DNA of 64,000 nt from assembly GCA_019752335.1 (NCBI GenBank), contig JAIEMJ010000007.1, forward strand, positions 176,164 to 240,163. The letters are read 5' to 3'. A program made the position numbers and the translations under genes. Below are positions 17,558 to 25,322 of this stretch, piece after piece. The DNA comes from Bryobacteraceae bacterium. GTDB taxonomy: Bacteria; Acidobacteriota; Terriglobia; Bryobacterales; Bryobacteraceae. Every line of letters begins with the position of its first letter. Position 1 is the stretch's first letter. A model generated the notes under the pieces. The model made no database searches. It was not told the DNA's origin and saw only the letters and a program-made list of their open reading frames with translations.

Positions 17558-17801
17558 TGCATCCTCCGTAATCGTACCGAAACGTTTGGATGGAGAATAC
17601 CATGAAGGCTAGTTGCCGTACCATGCCCACCGATGCGGAATGGTACTTCGGGGGTATTGGTACCCACCCCAATGTGGGGCATGCGCGAATCTTGCAAAAA
17701 ATAGTCGTAAGACTTTACATAATTATGGTAGCCTAAGATTGTTTGCGAGAGGTTTGCCCACTTTTCGACAACAACCCTCTTGGAGTCACATCACCCTCAC
17801 G

Positions 17802-18284
17802 ATGAGTTATACGGTTTTCCTCGGGAATTTGCCGGTTTGGGTTACGGCCGATGACATCGGGTCATGGCTGGCCGCTGACAACTTAGTCGCCGATTCAATC
17901 AAAGTCATTCGCAACCCTGAGACGCAAGAGTCCAAGGGATTTGCATTTATCGAAGCTCCGAACCAGGAAGAGATGGATACGATTATCCGTCGCTTTAACC
18001 ATGCGCCTCTTGAGGACCGCATGCTGCGCGCCAACCCTGCTCAGCCCCCCAAGGGCCGTGTGGGAGTTCCTGGCGCCCGCCCCATGATGGGGGCTGGTCC
18101 GCAACAAGGTGCTGGTGCACCACCCATGGGCGAAGATCGTCGCCGTTTCGCGGCCAATCGTCCTCCCGTTCGCGAGAATACCAATCGCGACGGGGCTGCC
18201 GCCGCCGCTCGCCGCCCTCGTACCGGTGGCCGTGGTGATGGATCTCCTAGTGCTTTTGCTGAGGAATTAGCCAAAGCTCTCTAG
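17802..18284 (+). CDS. RRM-domain RNA-binding protein
   Basis: 160 residues. Residues 1-80 form an RNA recognition motif with RNP2 (TVFLGNLP) and RNP1 (SKGFAFIEA). The rest is a low-complexity Pro/Arg/Gly tail (MMGAGPQQGAGAPP, RPRTGGRGDG), the layout of the glycine-rich RNA-binding proteins of cyanobacteria and other bacteria, some cold-induced. The start ATG at 17802 immediately precedes the first RRM strand. A two-tier stem-loop follows the stop. Role inferred as an RNA chaperone or mRNA regulator. Confidence 0.85.
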   Translation: MSYTVFLGNLPVWVTADDIGSWLAADNLVADSIKVIRNPETQESKGFAFIEAPNQEEMDTIIRRFNHAPLEDRMLRANPAQPPKGRVGVPGARPMMGAGPQQGAGAPPMGEDRRRFAANRPPVRENTNRDGAAAAARRPRTGGRGDGSPSAFAEELAKAL

Positions 18285-18297
18285 TTTTTCCCGGTTC

Positions 18298-18335
18298 CAG
18301 GCCCGAAAAGGAGTGGTATACTCCTCAAGGGCCTG
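18298..18335 (+). other. Two-tier stem-loop between the RRM gene and the PIN-TRAM gene
   Basis: Outer stem CAGGCCC (18298-18304) pairs with GGGCCTG (18329-18335). Inner stem AGGAGT (18309-18314) pairs with ACTCCT (18320-18325) around GGTAT. No T-run follows, so it is not a textbook intrinsic terminator. It could end the RRM transcript or structure the leader of the next gene. The inner stem contains an AGGAG sequence. Confidence 0.6.
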
Positions 18336-18381
18336 AAACTAACGTTCCCTAGCCCTCATTCCATCGCATCCGGAGGGCTCG

Positions 18382-19428
18382 ATGAGCGATCTGCTAGTTG
18401 TTCGGGTGGCCTTTGTCGCTCTCCTCTGCCTCTCGGCCTTTTTCCTTACCCCCTTCCATCTCAGTTCCTTTTCCAGTGCCATCTTTGGTTTTGTGCTCGG
18501 CATCGTAGCCGTGGCGCTCGAGATGCGCGCCCGCCAGATCAGCCTGAAACGCCTCATCGGCGGCGCCGCCGGAGCAATCCTGGGCGTCTTTGGCGCCTTC
18601 CTGATTTCCCTTGTCATCCAGCATTCCCTGGCTGACCCCTCCTCTTCGTCCTTCCTGCAAATGGCGACGCTCCTCGTCCTCTCCTACGGCGGACTCGCTG
18701 TCGGCTGGACCAAAGGCGACATGCTCAACCTCGCCGCCTTCGGCGGCATCTTCGGCGCCGAGGGGAGCGGCAAAACGGCCTTCAAGATTCTCGACACCAG
18801 CGTCATCATCGACGGCCGCGTCGCCGACATCGTCGAGACACGCTTCCTGGACGGCGTACTCGTGATCCCGCAGTTCGTCCTGCGCGAGCTGCAACAAGTG
18901 GCCGACTCCGCGGACTCGCTCAAGCGCAACCGCGGCCGCCGCGGCCTCGACATCCTGCAGAAGATCCAAAAGAACCCCGACCTGCAAGTCCGCATCGTGG
19001 AGGACGACTTTCCCAACGTCCGCGAAGTGGACCTGAAGCTGATCGAACTGGCCAAGCTCTACTCCTGCACCATCGTCACCAACGACTTCAACCTGAACAA
19101 AGTGGCGCAACTGCACGGCGTCGACGTGCTGAACATCAACGAACTGGCCAACGCCCTGAAGCCGGTGGTGCTGCCCGGCGAGACGATGCGCGTCTTTATC
19201 CTCAAAGAGGGCAAAGAGTACAACCAGGGCGTCGCCTATCTGGACGACGGCACCATGGTGGTGGTGGACAATGCGCGCAAGCAGATCTCGAAGACGATCG
19301 ACATCACGGTGACCAGCGTCTTGCAGACCACGGCTGGCAAGATGATCTTCGGCCGTTTTGACGAGCGCGGCCATACTCCAGGCGCTGAACGGCCGCGCGA
19401 ACGCGAACATACTGCCGGTGCCGCCTAA
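18382..19428 (+). CDS. PIN-TRAM domain membrane protein (YacL-like)
   Basis: 348 residues. Three to four N-terminal membrane helices (about 5-110), then a PIN nuclease-fold domain from about 135 (FKILDTSVIIDGRVADI; acidic residues in LDTS, VLRELQQ and TIVTNDFN), then a TRAM RNA-binding domain (about 285-340). It resembles Bacillus YacL and similar PilT-N proteins; their role is poorly known, possibly RNA cleavage at the membrane. A GGAGG site lies upstream of the ATG. Confidence 0.88.
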   Translation: MSDLLVVRVAFVALLCLSAFFLTPFHLSSFSSAIFGFVLGIVAVALEMRARQISLKRLIGGAAGAILGVFGAFLISLVIQHSLADPSSSSFLQMATLLVLSYGGLAVGWTKGDMLNLAAFGGIFGAEGSGKTAFKILDTSVIIDGRVADIVETRFLDGVLVIPQFVLRELQQVADSADSLKRNRGRRGLDILQKIQKNPDLQVRIVEDDFPNVREVDLKLIELAKLYSCTIVTNDFNLNKVAQLHGVDVLNINELANALKPVVLPGETMRVFILKEGKEYNQGVAYLDDGTMVVVDNARKQISKTIDITVTSVLQTTAGKMIFGRFDERGHTPGAERPREREHTAGAA

Positions 19429-19435
19429 GCTTCGT

Positions 19436-19441
19436 TATATT
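19436..19441 (+). promoter_or_regulatory. TATATT -10 box, 5 nt before the nucleoside permease start
   Basis: TATATT (or TTATAT one base earlier) is followed by 5-6 bases and then the ATG at 19447. There is no Shine-Dalgarno. Confidence 0.45.
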
Positions 19442-19446
19442 AGGTC

Positions 19447-20481
19447 ATGCTGACCCGTCTGCTGTGCCTCCTGCTGCTTGCGCTGCCTCCACTCGAAGCG
19501 AAGAAACCGATCCCCATCAAGGTCGTCGTGGTGACCATGTTCGAGCGCGGCCAGCCCACGGGCGATCAGCCGGGTGAGATGCAATTGTGGGTGGAGCGCG
19601 AGAAGCTCGACCGGATTTACAAATTCCCGCAAGGCATGCAGGACCTGCGCGGCAACGACGCGGGCGTGCTCGCTCTTTGTACCGGCGTGGGTACGGCGAA
19701 GGCCGCAGCGGCGGTGATGGCGCTCGGCATGGATCCGCGCTTTGACCTGTCGCACGCCTACTGGGTGGTGGCCGGGATTGCCGGCATTGACCCGGCCGAC
19801 GGGTCGCTCGGGTCGGCCGCCTGGGCCGAGTGGGTGGTGGATGGCGACCTGGGCCACGAGATCGACGCGCGCGAAATCCCCAGCGCCTGGTCGACCGGCT
19901 TTATTCCCCTGCGCAAGTCAGTGCCGTATGAGCAGCCCTTGCGGCAGCCGAACGAGGGCGAAGCGTTTCGCCTCGAGCCGAAGCTGGTGGATTGGGCCTA
20001 TCGCCTCACCAAGGACGTGAAGCTCGCCGACAGCGAGGCCATGCGCACGCAGCGGATGCGCTTTTCGGGCGCGAATGCCCAGCGGCCGCCGTTCGTGATG
20101 AAGGGCGACACGATGTCGTCGATGACCTTCTGGCACGGCAAGCTGCTGAACCGCTGGGCCAACGACTGGGTGAGCTACTTCACCGAAAAGAAGGGCAACT
20201 ACGTGACGACGGCCATGGAAGATACGGGCACCCTCCAGTCGCTAACGCTGCTGGCTCCCACGGGCCGCGTGGATGTACGGCGCGTCCTGGTGTTGCGGAC
20301 GGCGAGCAATTTCGACCAGCAGCGCGACGGCATCACCGCTGCCGAGAGCCTGGCCGAGACGAAGATCGGCAGCTACGCCGCGTTCCAGCCGTCGCTCGAG
20401 GCGGCGCACCAGGTGGGCAGCGTCGTGGTGCACGAATTGGTGAAGAACTGGACGCGCTACCGTCAGACGCTGCCGGAATAG
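19447..20481 (+). CDS. Purine nucleoside permease (NUP) family, secreted
   Basis: 344 residues with a cleavable signal peptide (LLCLLLLALPPLEA). It matches the fungal/bacterial NUP family: IKVVVVTMFERG, GVGTAKAAAAVMALG, YWVVAGIAGIDP, a middle GDTMSSMTFWHG and the C-terminal MEDTGTLQ and LRTASNFDQQ. NUP proteins are named for purine nucleoside uptake in Candida but have a phosphorylase-like fold, so a periplasmic nucleoside-binding or cleaving role is equally possible. Its end overlaps the minus-strand TIR gene by 19 bases. Confidence 0.85.
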   Translation: MLTRLLCLLLLALPPLEAKKPIPIKVVVVTMFERGQPTGDQPGEMQLWVEREKLDRIYKFPQGMQDLRGNDAGVLALCTGVGTAKAAAAVMALGMDPRFDLSHAYWVVAGIAGIDPADGSLGSAAWAEWVVDGDLGHEIDAREIPSAWSTGFIPLRKSVPYEQPLRQPNEGEAFRLEPKLVDWAYRLTKDVKLADSEAMRTQRMRFSGANAQRPPFVMKGDTMSSMTFWHGKLLNRWANDWVSYFTEKKGNYVTTAMEDTGTLQSLTLLAPTGRVDVRRVLVLRTASNFDQQRDGITAAESLAETKIGSYAAFQPSLEAAHQVGSVVVHELVKNWTRYRQTLPE

Positions 20482-21005
20482 CCCAGAGCCGCTAGCAGCT
20501 TGGTGAGGCCGTGGCGCCAGTCCGGGAAGAGGTCGACGTATTGGATCTCTTTCTGGATGCGGGCGGGAACCTGGCACGCATCGAAGCGGACGGGCAGCAG
20601 GAATTTGTGGCCGAGCGGCATGCGGTCGGCGCAGTCGAGGGCGTAGCGGAGTTCGGCTTGGAATTGGCTGCGCTTCAGGACGGAGTGGGTGGAGAGGCAG
20701 GCGATGAAGTAGTCCGAGACGGAGATCGCTTCCTCAATGGCGCGGGGCCAGTTCTGGCCCGGCAAGAGCTTTTGGGTGTCCATCCACGGGGCGAGGCCAT
20801 GGGCTTCGAGGTCGCGGTAGAGGCGTAGCGCCTGGGCGGCGTCCTCGTGGACGTAGGCGATGAAGACGCGGGGGCGTCCGGTGGCGGCGAAGCGAATCTG
20901 CCCCTGGGCGTCCAGACGAAACAAACCCAATCCGTCGATTTCGACGCGCGAGCCGGACTCGAGAAACCGGCGGACGATCTCGCCAAATACCTGCGGGCTC
21001 ATCAC
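20463..21005 (-). CDS. TIR-domain protein with a half-HU-like N-terminus
   Basis: 180 residues. Residues 45-175 are a TIR domain of the bacterial TIR_2 type: RVFIAYVHEDAA, WMDTQKLLPGQNW, SVSDYFIACLS, and SQFQAELRYAL whose Glu118 occupies the position of the NADase catalytic glutamate. Residues 1-40 (VRRFLESGSRVEIDGLGLFRL) resemble the C-terminal half of an HU/IHF fold (G-x-V-x-I-x-G-L-G-x-F). The ATG overlaps the stop of the small HU-like gene at 21002-21193, so the two are co-translated. Bacterial TIR proteins often act in antiviral defence by depleting NAD or making cyclic ADP-ribose signals. No Thoeris ThsA or other effector is adjacent. TIR call firm; defence role inferred. Confidence 0.8.
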   Translation of the reverse strand: MMSPQVFGEIVRRFLESGSRVEIDGLGLFRLDAQGQIRFAATGRPRVFIAYVHEDAAQALRLYRDLEAHGLAPWMDTQKLLPGQNWPRAIEEAISVSDYFIACLSTHSVLKRSQFQAELRYALDCADRMPLGHKFLLPVRFDACQVPARIQKEIQYVDLFPDWRHGLTKLLAALGYSGSV

Positions 21006-21193
21006 TTAGGCTCCTCTCGGAAGGTGACGGCGGCGCCCGGTAGGAGGGTGCCGAAGCCGGGAATCTCGGCGGGCTTGCCTTCCTTCAGCCGCAGCAGCAA
21101 TTGGGTGACGACAGCATCAATCTGGTCGGCGGCAACGGCCGGGGTGAGCTGCGCCTCTTGGGCCAAGCGGCGCACGAAGACTTTCTTCCTCAT
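21002..21193 (-). CDS. Short HU-like DNA-binding protein
   Basis: 63 residues against about 90 for ordinary HU. KKVFVRRLAQEAQLTPAVA and a long helix are followed by LLRLKEGKPAEIPGFGTLLPG, the HU signature where the beta sheet begins. The chain stops before the DNA-embracing arm. It is first in a two-gene operon with the TIR protein, whose N-terminus repeats the later part of the HU fold. The pair may heterodimerise through these halves (inference). Confidence 0.7.
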   Translation of the reverse strand: MRKKVFVRRLAQEAQLTPAVAADQIDAVVTQLLLRLKEGKPAEIPGFGTLLPGAAVTFREEPK

Positions 21194-21199
21194 GGCACC

Positions 21200-21205
21200 A
21201 ATGTA
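21200..21205 (-). promoter_or_regulatory. TACATT -10 box of the HU/TIR operon
   Basis: On the minus strand TACATT is followed by GGTGCC and then the ATG at 21193. No Shine-Dalgarno is present, so the operon is a leaderless candidate. Confidence 0.45.
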
Positions 21206-21345
21206 CTGCCGGGTGAGGCAGGAGTCGGGGGCGAATTAGGGCCAAATTTCATGTAAACATTGAAAACTAAATAAGTTATCGATTTTCGAAATTGCCGTGA
21301 ATGGGTCGCTCGATAGCATTGCTATCATTGACTTGACTTCAGTGC

Positions 21346-21480
21346 TATCATCGCAGAATGGAGTACAAATCTGATGAAGCACTAACCTCGGAACATTGGG
21401 TAGCCCGGGTCCGGCGGAAATTTGAGGAGATTGGCTATGCGGAGGACCTTATTGCGCTAATTCCTCCGCGAGCCGAGCGT
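21346..21480 (+). pseudogene. Fossil duplicate of a FitA-type antitoxin (start region joined to toxin-binding tail)
   Basis: TATCAT (21346-21351), six bases and an ATG at 21358 copy the layout before the intact antitoxin (21538-21552), and both share GTGCTATCAT. The encoded HWVARVRRKFEEIG and LIPPRAERYP mirror the tail of the intact antitoxin (PWVDRMLRRMKEIG and EIPPREFAEP). The ribbon-helix-helix part is missing. The frame runs open into the intact gene, so a 155-residue read-through protein with two tails is possible. I interpret it as a duplicate copy with an internal deletion. Confidence 0.6.
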
Positions 21481-21514
21481 TATCCTGCAGCTATCAATGC
21501 TAGCAATGCTGCCG

Positions 21515-21543
21515 TTGCATTAAAAGAGGAAGAGTGCTATCAT
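21515..21543 (+). promoter_or_regulatory. Promoter of the fitAB-like operon
   Basis: TTGCAT (21515-21520), 17 bases, TATCAT (21538-21543), then six bases to the ATG at 21550. Good sigma-70 spacing inside what would be coding if the longer frame were used, and a leaderless layout. The repeated TGCTATCAT may also be an operator. Confidence 0.6.
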
Positions 21544-21549
21544 TGCGGT

Positions 21550-21825
21550 ATGGGTGCGATTACTGTAAGACAGCTCGATGCCGATACCAAGTTGCGCTTG
21601 CGGATTCAGGCTGCGCAAAACGGTCATTCCATGGAGCAAGAGGCCCGGAATATCCTTCGTTCGGCCTTGCGTCCAGTAGGGGCGGTGCCCCAGGATGAAG
21701 AACCTTGGGTAGATCGTATGTTGCGCCGAATGAAAGAAATCGGCGGCGAGGACGACTTCGTCCTCGAAATTCCGCCTCGCGAGTTCGCAGAGCCGCGTGT
21801 CTTGTTTGATGATGATCATTCTTGA
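21550..21825 (+). CDS. FitA-type ribbon-helix-helix antitoxin
   Basis: 91 residues. ITVRQLDADTKLRLRIQAA plus GHSMEQEARNILRSAL is a FitA/VapB ribbon-helix-helix that binds operator DNA. The tail from about residue 53 (WVDRMLRRMKEIGGEDDFVLEIPPR) would wrap the PIN toxin and block its active site. The frame stays open back to 21358, but the ATG at 21550 starts right at the first DNA-binding strand and has a matched promoter, so I prefer it. The end overlaps the toxin start by 17 bases. Confidence 0.8.
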   Translation: MGAITVRQLDADTKLRLRIQAAQNGHSMEQEARNILRSALRPVGAVPQDEEPWVDRMLRRMKEIGGEDDFVLEIPPREFAEPRVLFDDDHS

Positions 21826-22234
21826 CACCAATGTCGTTTCTGAGTTGCTTCGTCCGGCTCCTTCAATCGCGGTGGTGAGTGCGCTCAGAGGCTTTGCCAC
21901 GGACCGTTTGCACCTCACTTCAATCACCGCCGCGGAGCTTCGGTTGGGATACTCGCTTTTGCCGCCGGGAAGGCGGCGAGAGGAATTCCGAGCGAAAGTA
22001 GAAGAATACCTCGGTGATCGCCCCGTCCTCCCGTTCGATGATGCTTCGTCACACAGGTATGCCGCGCTGATGGCCCATCGCCGATCGCTTGGACGCCCCA
22101 TCGCAATTATGGACGCCCAAATCGCCGCTATCGTGCTAACTCGCGGGGCCATCCTAGCGACGCGGAACATCAAGGACTTTGAGCACTGTGCGGTGCCGCT
22201 CGTGAATCCGTGGGATCAGGCCTTGCCCGCGTAA
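21809..22234 (+). CDS. PIN-domain toxin, FitB/VapC family
   Basis: 141 residues (start ATG at 21809, or 21812). PIN-domain RNase with acidic residues in IILDTNVVSELL, TAAELRLGY and AIMDAQIAA, and the typical end TRNIKDFEHCAVPLVNPW. VapC-like toxins cut RNAs such as tRNA or rRNA when freed from antitoxin. It appears intact and overlaps the antitoxin gene. A fossil of the same C-terminus lies 0.5 kb downstream. Confidence 0.88.
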   Translation: MMIILDTNVVSELLRPAPSIAVVSALRGFATDRLHLTSITAAELRLGYSLLPPGRRREEFRAKVEEYLGDRPVLPFDDASSHRYAALMAHRRSLGRPIAIMDAQIAAIVLTRGAILATRNIKDFEHCAVPLVNPWDQALPA

Positions 22235-22272
22235 TGATGCCGGTTGCCGGGCGACGGTTTCGAGCTTAGCTA

Positions 22273-22758
22273 ATGAGTTGGGTTAGCCGGGTTACGGTAG
22301 TCGAGCGCTCGAAAGAACGGGTACTCGTTCGCGAAAAGGCACCCTCACTTACCGGTGCTGGGTTTCTTTTGTTCGCTTTTTTTGTAGTGATCGTATTCGA
22401 TTTCAAAGAGCCGCTGGCGACCATGTTCATGTTTGCCTATTTCGGCGGCATAGGTTTGTGGTTGCTGATGGAATCGGAAATGTCGATTGAGCGGCGAAGC
22501 CAACTTTTGATGGTCCGCCGGCGACTGCTGTTTTGTGAGTGGAGTTGGTCTTTCCCGCTGGAGCAAGTGGGTCGGGTGGAGGTAGTCGAAAGATACAAGG
22601 GGGATGGTTTGCGGTTGGTGCTCGTTTCAGGGCGGAAAATCGGACTGACCATGTCAGCGACGTGGGATAGAGAAGGAATTCGCCAGGGACAGGCCGCCCT
22701 GGAATACGCGGTGAGGAAGTTCACCTACTCGCGTCGTAGGCGGAGAAAACTTTGGTGA
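22273..22758 (+). CDS. Membrane protein with PH-like domain, unknown
   Basis: 161 residues. Two hydrophobic helices (about 27-45 and 52-68) are followed by a beta-rich segment (MSIERRSQLLMVRRRLLF, PLEQVGRVEVVERY, LRLVLVSGRKIGLT) with the look of a bacterial PH-like domain, ending in a basic stretch SRRRRRKLW. It lies between the FitB gene and a FitB fossil, so it may have been carried in with the accessory patch. No function recognised. Confidence 0.65.
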   Translation: MSWVSRVTVVERSKERVLVREKAPSLTGAGFLLFAFFVVIVFDFKEPLATMFMFAYFGGIGLWLLMESEMSIERRSQLLMVRRRLLFCEWSWSFPLEQVGRVEVVERYKGDGLRLVLVSGRKIGLTMSATWDREGIRQGQAALEYAVRKFTYSRRRRRKLW

Positions 22759-22762
22759 ATTA

Positions 22763-22798
22763 GTGCCATTGATCAACCCCTGGGCCTTGCCCACGTAG
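22763..22798 (+). pseudogene. Fossil C-terminus of a second FitB-like toxin
   Basis: Translates as VPLINPWALPT then TAG, matching the end of the intact toxin at 22193-22234 (VPLVNPWDQALPA, stop) with a two-codon deletion. Nucleotide similarity runs through GTGCC, AACCC/AATCC, TGG, GCCTTGCCC and CGTA. It is too short to be a gene and is best read as the remnant of a toxin copy. Confidence 0.55.
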
Positions 22799-22833
22799 GC
22801 CGTTTCACGGTACAAGAGAAGAAACGGCGAAAC

Positions 22834-25194
22834 ATGTCTCAACAGCAACTTGGCTTCTCTCTCACCCCAGACTCCCCTTTCGCCGACCCGGGCGGCCAAC
22901 TGCCCATTCGCCGAGCCTCTTTAGAGGCGGCGATCGCCAAGTTTCAAGAGCTGATGGCGCAGGCCAATTCCCCCATCCGTGCCGTGCATCACATTCCGGC
23001 GCGGCCGGCGGAGTTCGCCGATTTTCCGGCCGCGCTTGACCCCCGGTTGCGCCAGATGCTGGCGGGGCGCGGGATCGACCAGCTCTATTCGCACCAGTCC
23101 GAGGCGTTCTCGCACATCGAGGCGGGGCGCAACACGGTCATTGTCACGCCGACGGCTTCCGGCAAGACGCTTTGCTACAACCTGCCCGTGCTGCAGACGT
23201 TGCTGAGTGACCCGGCGGCCCGCGCCTTCTACCTCTTTCCCACCAAGGCCCTGGCCGAGGATCAGCTACACGAGTTCCAGGCGACGCTCGACACGATCGG
23301 CTCCGACATCAAGGCCTTCACCTACGACGGCGACACGCCGCAGGACGCGCGGCGGGCAATTCGGGAGCGGGCGCAACTCGTGCTGACGAATCCCGATATG
23401 CTGCACGCGGGCTTGCTGCCGCATCATACGAAATGGGCCAAGGCTTTCGAGAACCTGCGTTACATCGTCATCGACGAACTGCACTATTACCGCGGCGTGT
23501 ATGGCAGCCATTTGGCGAACTTACTACGGCGCTTGCGGCGCATCGCGAATTTCTATGGTTCGCAGCCGCAGTTTATTTGTAGCTCGGCGACGATCGCCAA
23601 TCCGCGTGAGTTGGCCGAGGCCATCACCGAGCAGCCATTTGAGTTAGTGGAAAAGAGCGGCGCGCCGGCGGGAGATAAATTCTTTGTCTTTTACAATCCG
23701 CCGTATGTGAATAAGCAACTGGGAATCCGGCGGAGTTACTTACAGGAGGCGCGGCGGATCGCTGAGGAATCGATTGAGCGGGGCCAGCAGACGCTGGTGT
23801 TTTGCAATAACCGGCTGGCCACGGAAATTCTGGTGAAGTACTTGAAGGACTCGCGGGAGCGCGGCCAAGTACCGGCCGAGGCCGTGCGCGGCTACCGGGG
23901 TGGTTACCTGCCGCGGGAACGCCGGGAAATTGAACGCAAGCTGCGCGACGGCAGCATCAAGTGCGTGGTGGCGACGAATGCGCTGGAGCTCGGCATCGAC
24001 TTAGGTTCCCTGGATACCGTAATTCTGGCTGGCTATCCAGGCACGGTGGCAGCGACGTGGCAACGCGGCGGCCGCGCGGGACGCCGTCAGCGGCCGTCGC
24101 TGGCGATCATGGTGGCATCGTCGGCGCCGCTCGATCAATACATGATCGAGAATCCGGACTATTTCTTCGGCCGGCCGCCGGAGAGCGCGCATATCAATGC
24201 CAATAACCTCGAAATTCTGTTGGGCCATCTGAAGTGCGCCGCCTTTGAGTTGCCGATTCGCGTGGAGGAGAAATTCGGTCCTCACGATCCGGGGGAAATG
24301 TGTAGCTTCCTGGTGGATGCCGGTTTCCTGCACCAATCGGCGGGGGCCTGGCATTGGACCAGCGATAGTTACCCTGCTGATGCGCTATCCCTCCGCGCCG
24401 TAACGAGCGATAACTTCATTGTCATCGATACCACTTCGGAGAATAAAGTAATCGCGGAAGTATCATTTCCGGCCGCCCTGGTGACGCTACACGAAAAGGC
24501 GATCTACTTACACGAAGCGAAGATGTTTCAGGTGGAGAAGTTCGACTATGATGCGCGCAAGGCCTACGTGCGCCGCGTGGATTGCGACTACTACACGGAT
24601 GCGATTGATCATACGCAGGTGAAGGCGCTCGAAGAGTTCGAGTCCACGGCGATGGGGGAGGCGCGGGCCCTGTGGGGCGACGTGCGCGTGAATCAGCAGA
24701 TTGTCGGCTTCAAGAAGATCAAGTTCTACACGAACGAGAATATCGGCTCCGGGCATCTTTCGATTCCGGAGCAGGAGATGCACACGACGGCGTTCTGGCT
24801 GCACTTCCCGGCGGCGTTCTTGGCGCACTTGGCGGGGTATACGCCGACGGAGCGCCAAGCGGGGATTCTCGGCCTGGCGAATGCGATGCGCACCATCGGC
24901 AGTCTGCTGCTGATGTGCGATCCGCGAGACCTGGGCGTCGCGGTGACGGAGGATACGGTGCCCACGCCGCAGGGCTTCGAGCCAAATGTCTTCCTGTATG
25001 ACGCCTACCCCGGCGGCATTGGCCAGAGCCAGCCGTTGTACACGATGCGGGGGCGGCTGATGGAGAGCACGGGCGCGCTGCTGCGGGCCTGCCCGTGCGA
25101 GAGCGGCTGCCCGAGTTGCGTCGGTCCGCTGGGTGAGGTGGGCGAACGCGGCAAAGAAGTTGCGCTGCGTCTGTTGGAATTGCTGTCGCGGTAA
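22834..25194 (+). CDS. DEAD/DEAH-box helicase with DUF1998 domain (MrfA-like)
   Basis: 786 residues. SF2 motifs in order: LYSHQSEAF, PTASGKT (Walker A), VLTNPDML, IDELHYYRG (motif II as DELH), SSATIANP, then TNALELGIDLGSLD and WQRGGRAGRRQ in the second RecA domain. The C-terminal half is DUF1998 with a four-cysteine site CPCESGCPSC near residue 762. Bacillus MrfA, of this architecture, is a 3'-to-5' DNA helicase that acts with a nuclease in mitomycin C repair; no MrfB-like nuclease is adjacent here. No promoter was identified. The GAGAAGAAA before the ATG is a modest ribosome site. Confidence 0.9.
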   Translation: MSQQQLGFSLTPDSPFADPGGQLPIRRASLEAAIAKFQELMAQANSPIRAVHHIPARPAEFADFPAALDPRLRQMLAGRGIDQLYSHQSEAFSHIEAGRNTVIVTPTASGKTLCYNLPVLQTLLSDPAARAFYLFPTKALAEDQLHEFQATLDTIGSDIKAFTYDGDTPQDARRAIRERAQLVLTNPDMLHAGLLPHHTKWAKAFENLRYIVIDELHYYRGVYGSHLANLLRRLRRIANFYGSQPQFICSSATIANPRELAEAITEQPFELVEKSGAPAGDKFFVFYNPPYVNKQLGIRRSYLQEARRIAEESIERGQQTLVFCNNRLATEILVKYLKDSRERGQVPAEAVRGYRGGYLPRERREIERKLRDGSIKCVVATNALELGIDLGSLDTVILAGYPGTVAATWQRGGRAGRRQRPSLAIMVASSAPLDQYMIENPDYFFGRPPESAHINANNLEILLGHLKCAAFELPIRVEEKFGPHDPGEMCSFLVDAGFLHQSAGAWHWTSDSYPADALSLRAVTSDNFIVIDTTSENKVIAEVSFPAALVTLHEKAIYLHEAKMFQVEKFDYDARKAYVRRVDCDYYTDAIDHTQVKALEEFESTAMGEARALWGDVRVNQQIVGFKKIKFYTNENIGSGHLSIPEQEMHTTAFWLHFPAAFLAHLAGYTPTERQAGILGLANAMRTIGSLLLMCDPRDLGVAVTEDTVPTPQGFEPNVFLYDAYPGGIGQSQPLYTMRGRLMESTGALLRACPCESGCPSCVGPLGEVGERGKEVALRLLELLSR

Positions 25195-25224
25195 AGCCGG
25201 GTCCGTCTTCGGCCGATCTTCCCT

Positions 25225-25245
25225 GGGAGGGGGAGCTTCCCTCCC
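25225..25245 (+). terminator. GC-rich hairpin after the helicase gene
   Basis: GGGAGGG (25225-25231) pairs with CCCTCCC (25239-25245) around a 7-base loop, about 30 bases after the helicase stop. There is no T-run, so terminator function is only possible. Confidence 0.4.
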
Positions 25246-25322
25246 GGCCTCTAGTACTAAGGCGTCCCACCCATGCATGAATGGGCGGCCTTGGCCGAAG
25301 TAATGGGAGAAGGCGGACCACA

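Noticed and set aside
20463..21193. Thoeris defence system
   Set aside because: A TIR protein is present, but no ThsA-like SIR2/SLOG effector lies within reach, and the HU-like partner is not part of Thoeris.
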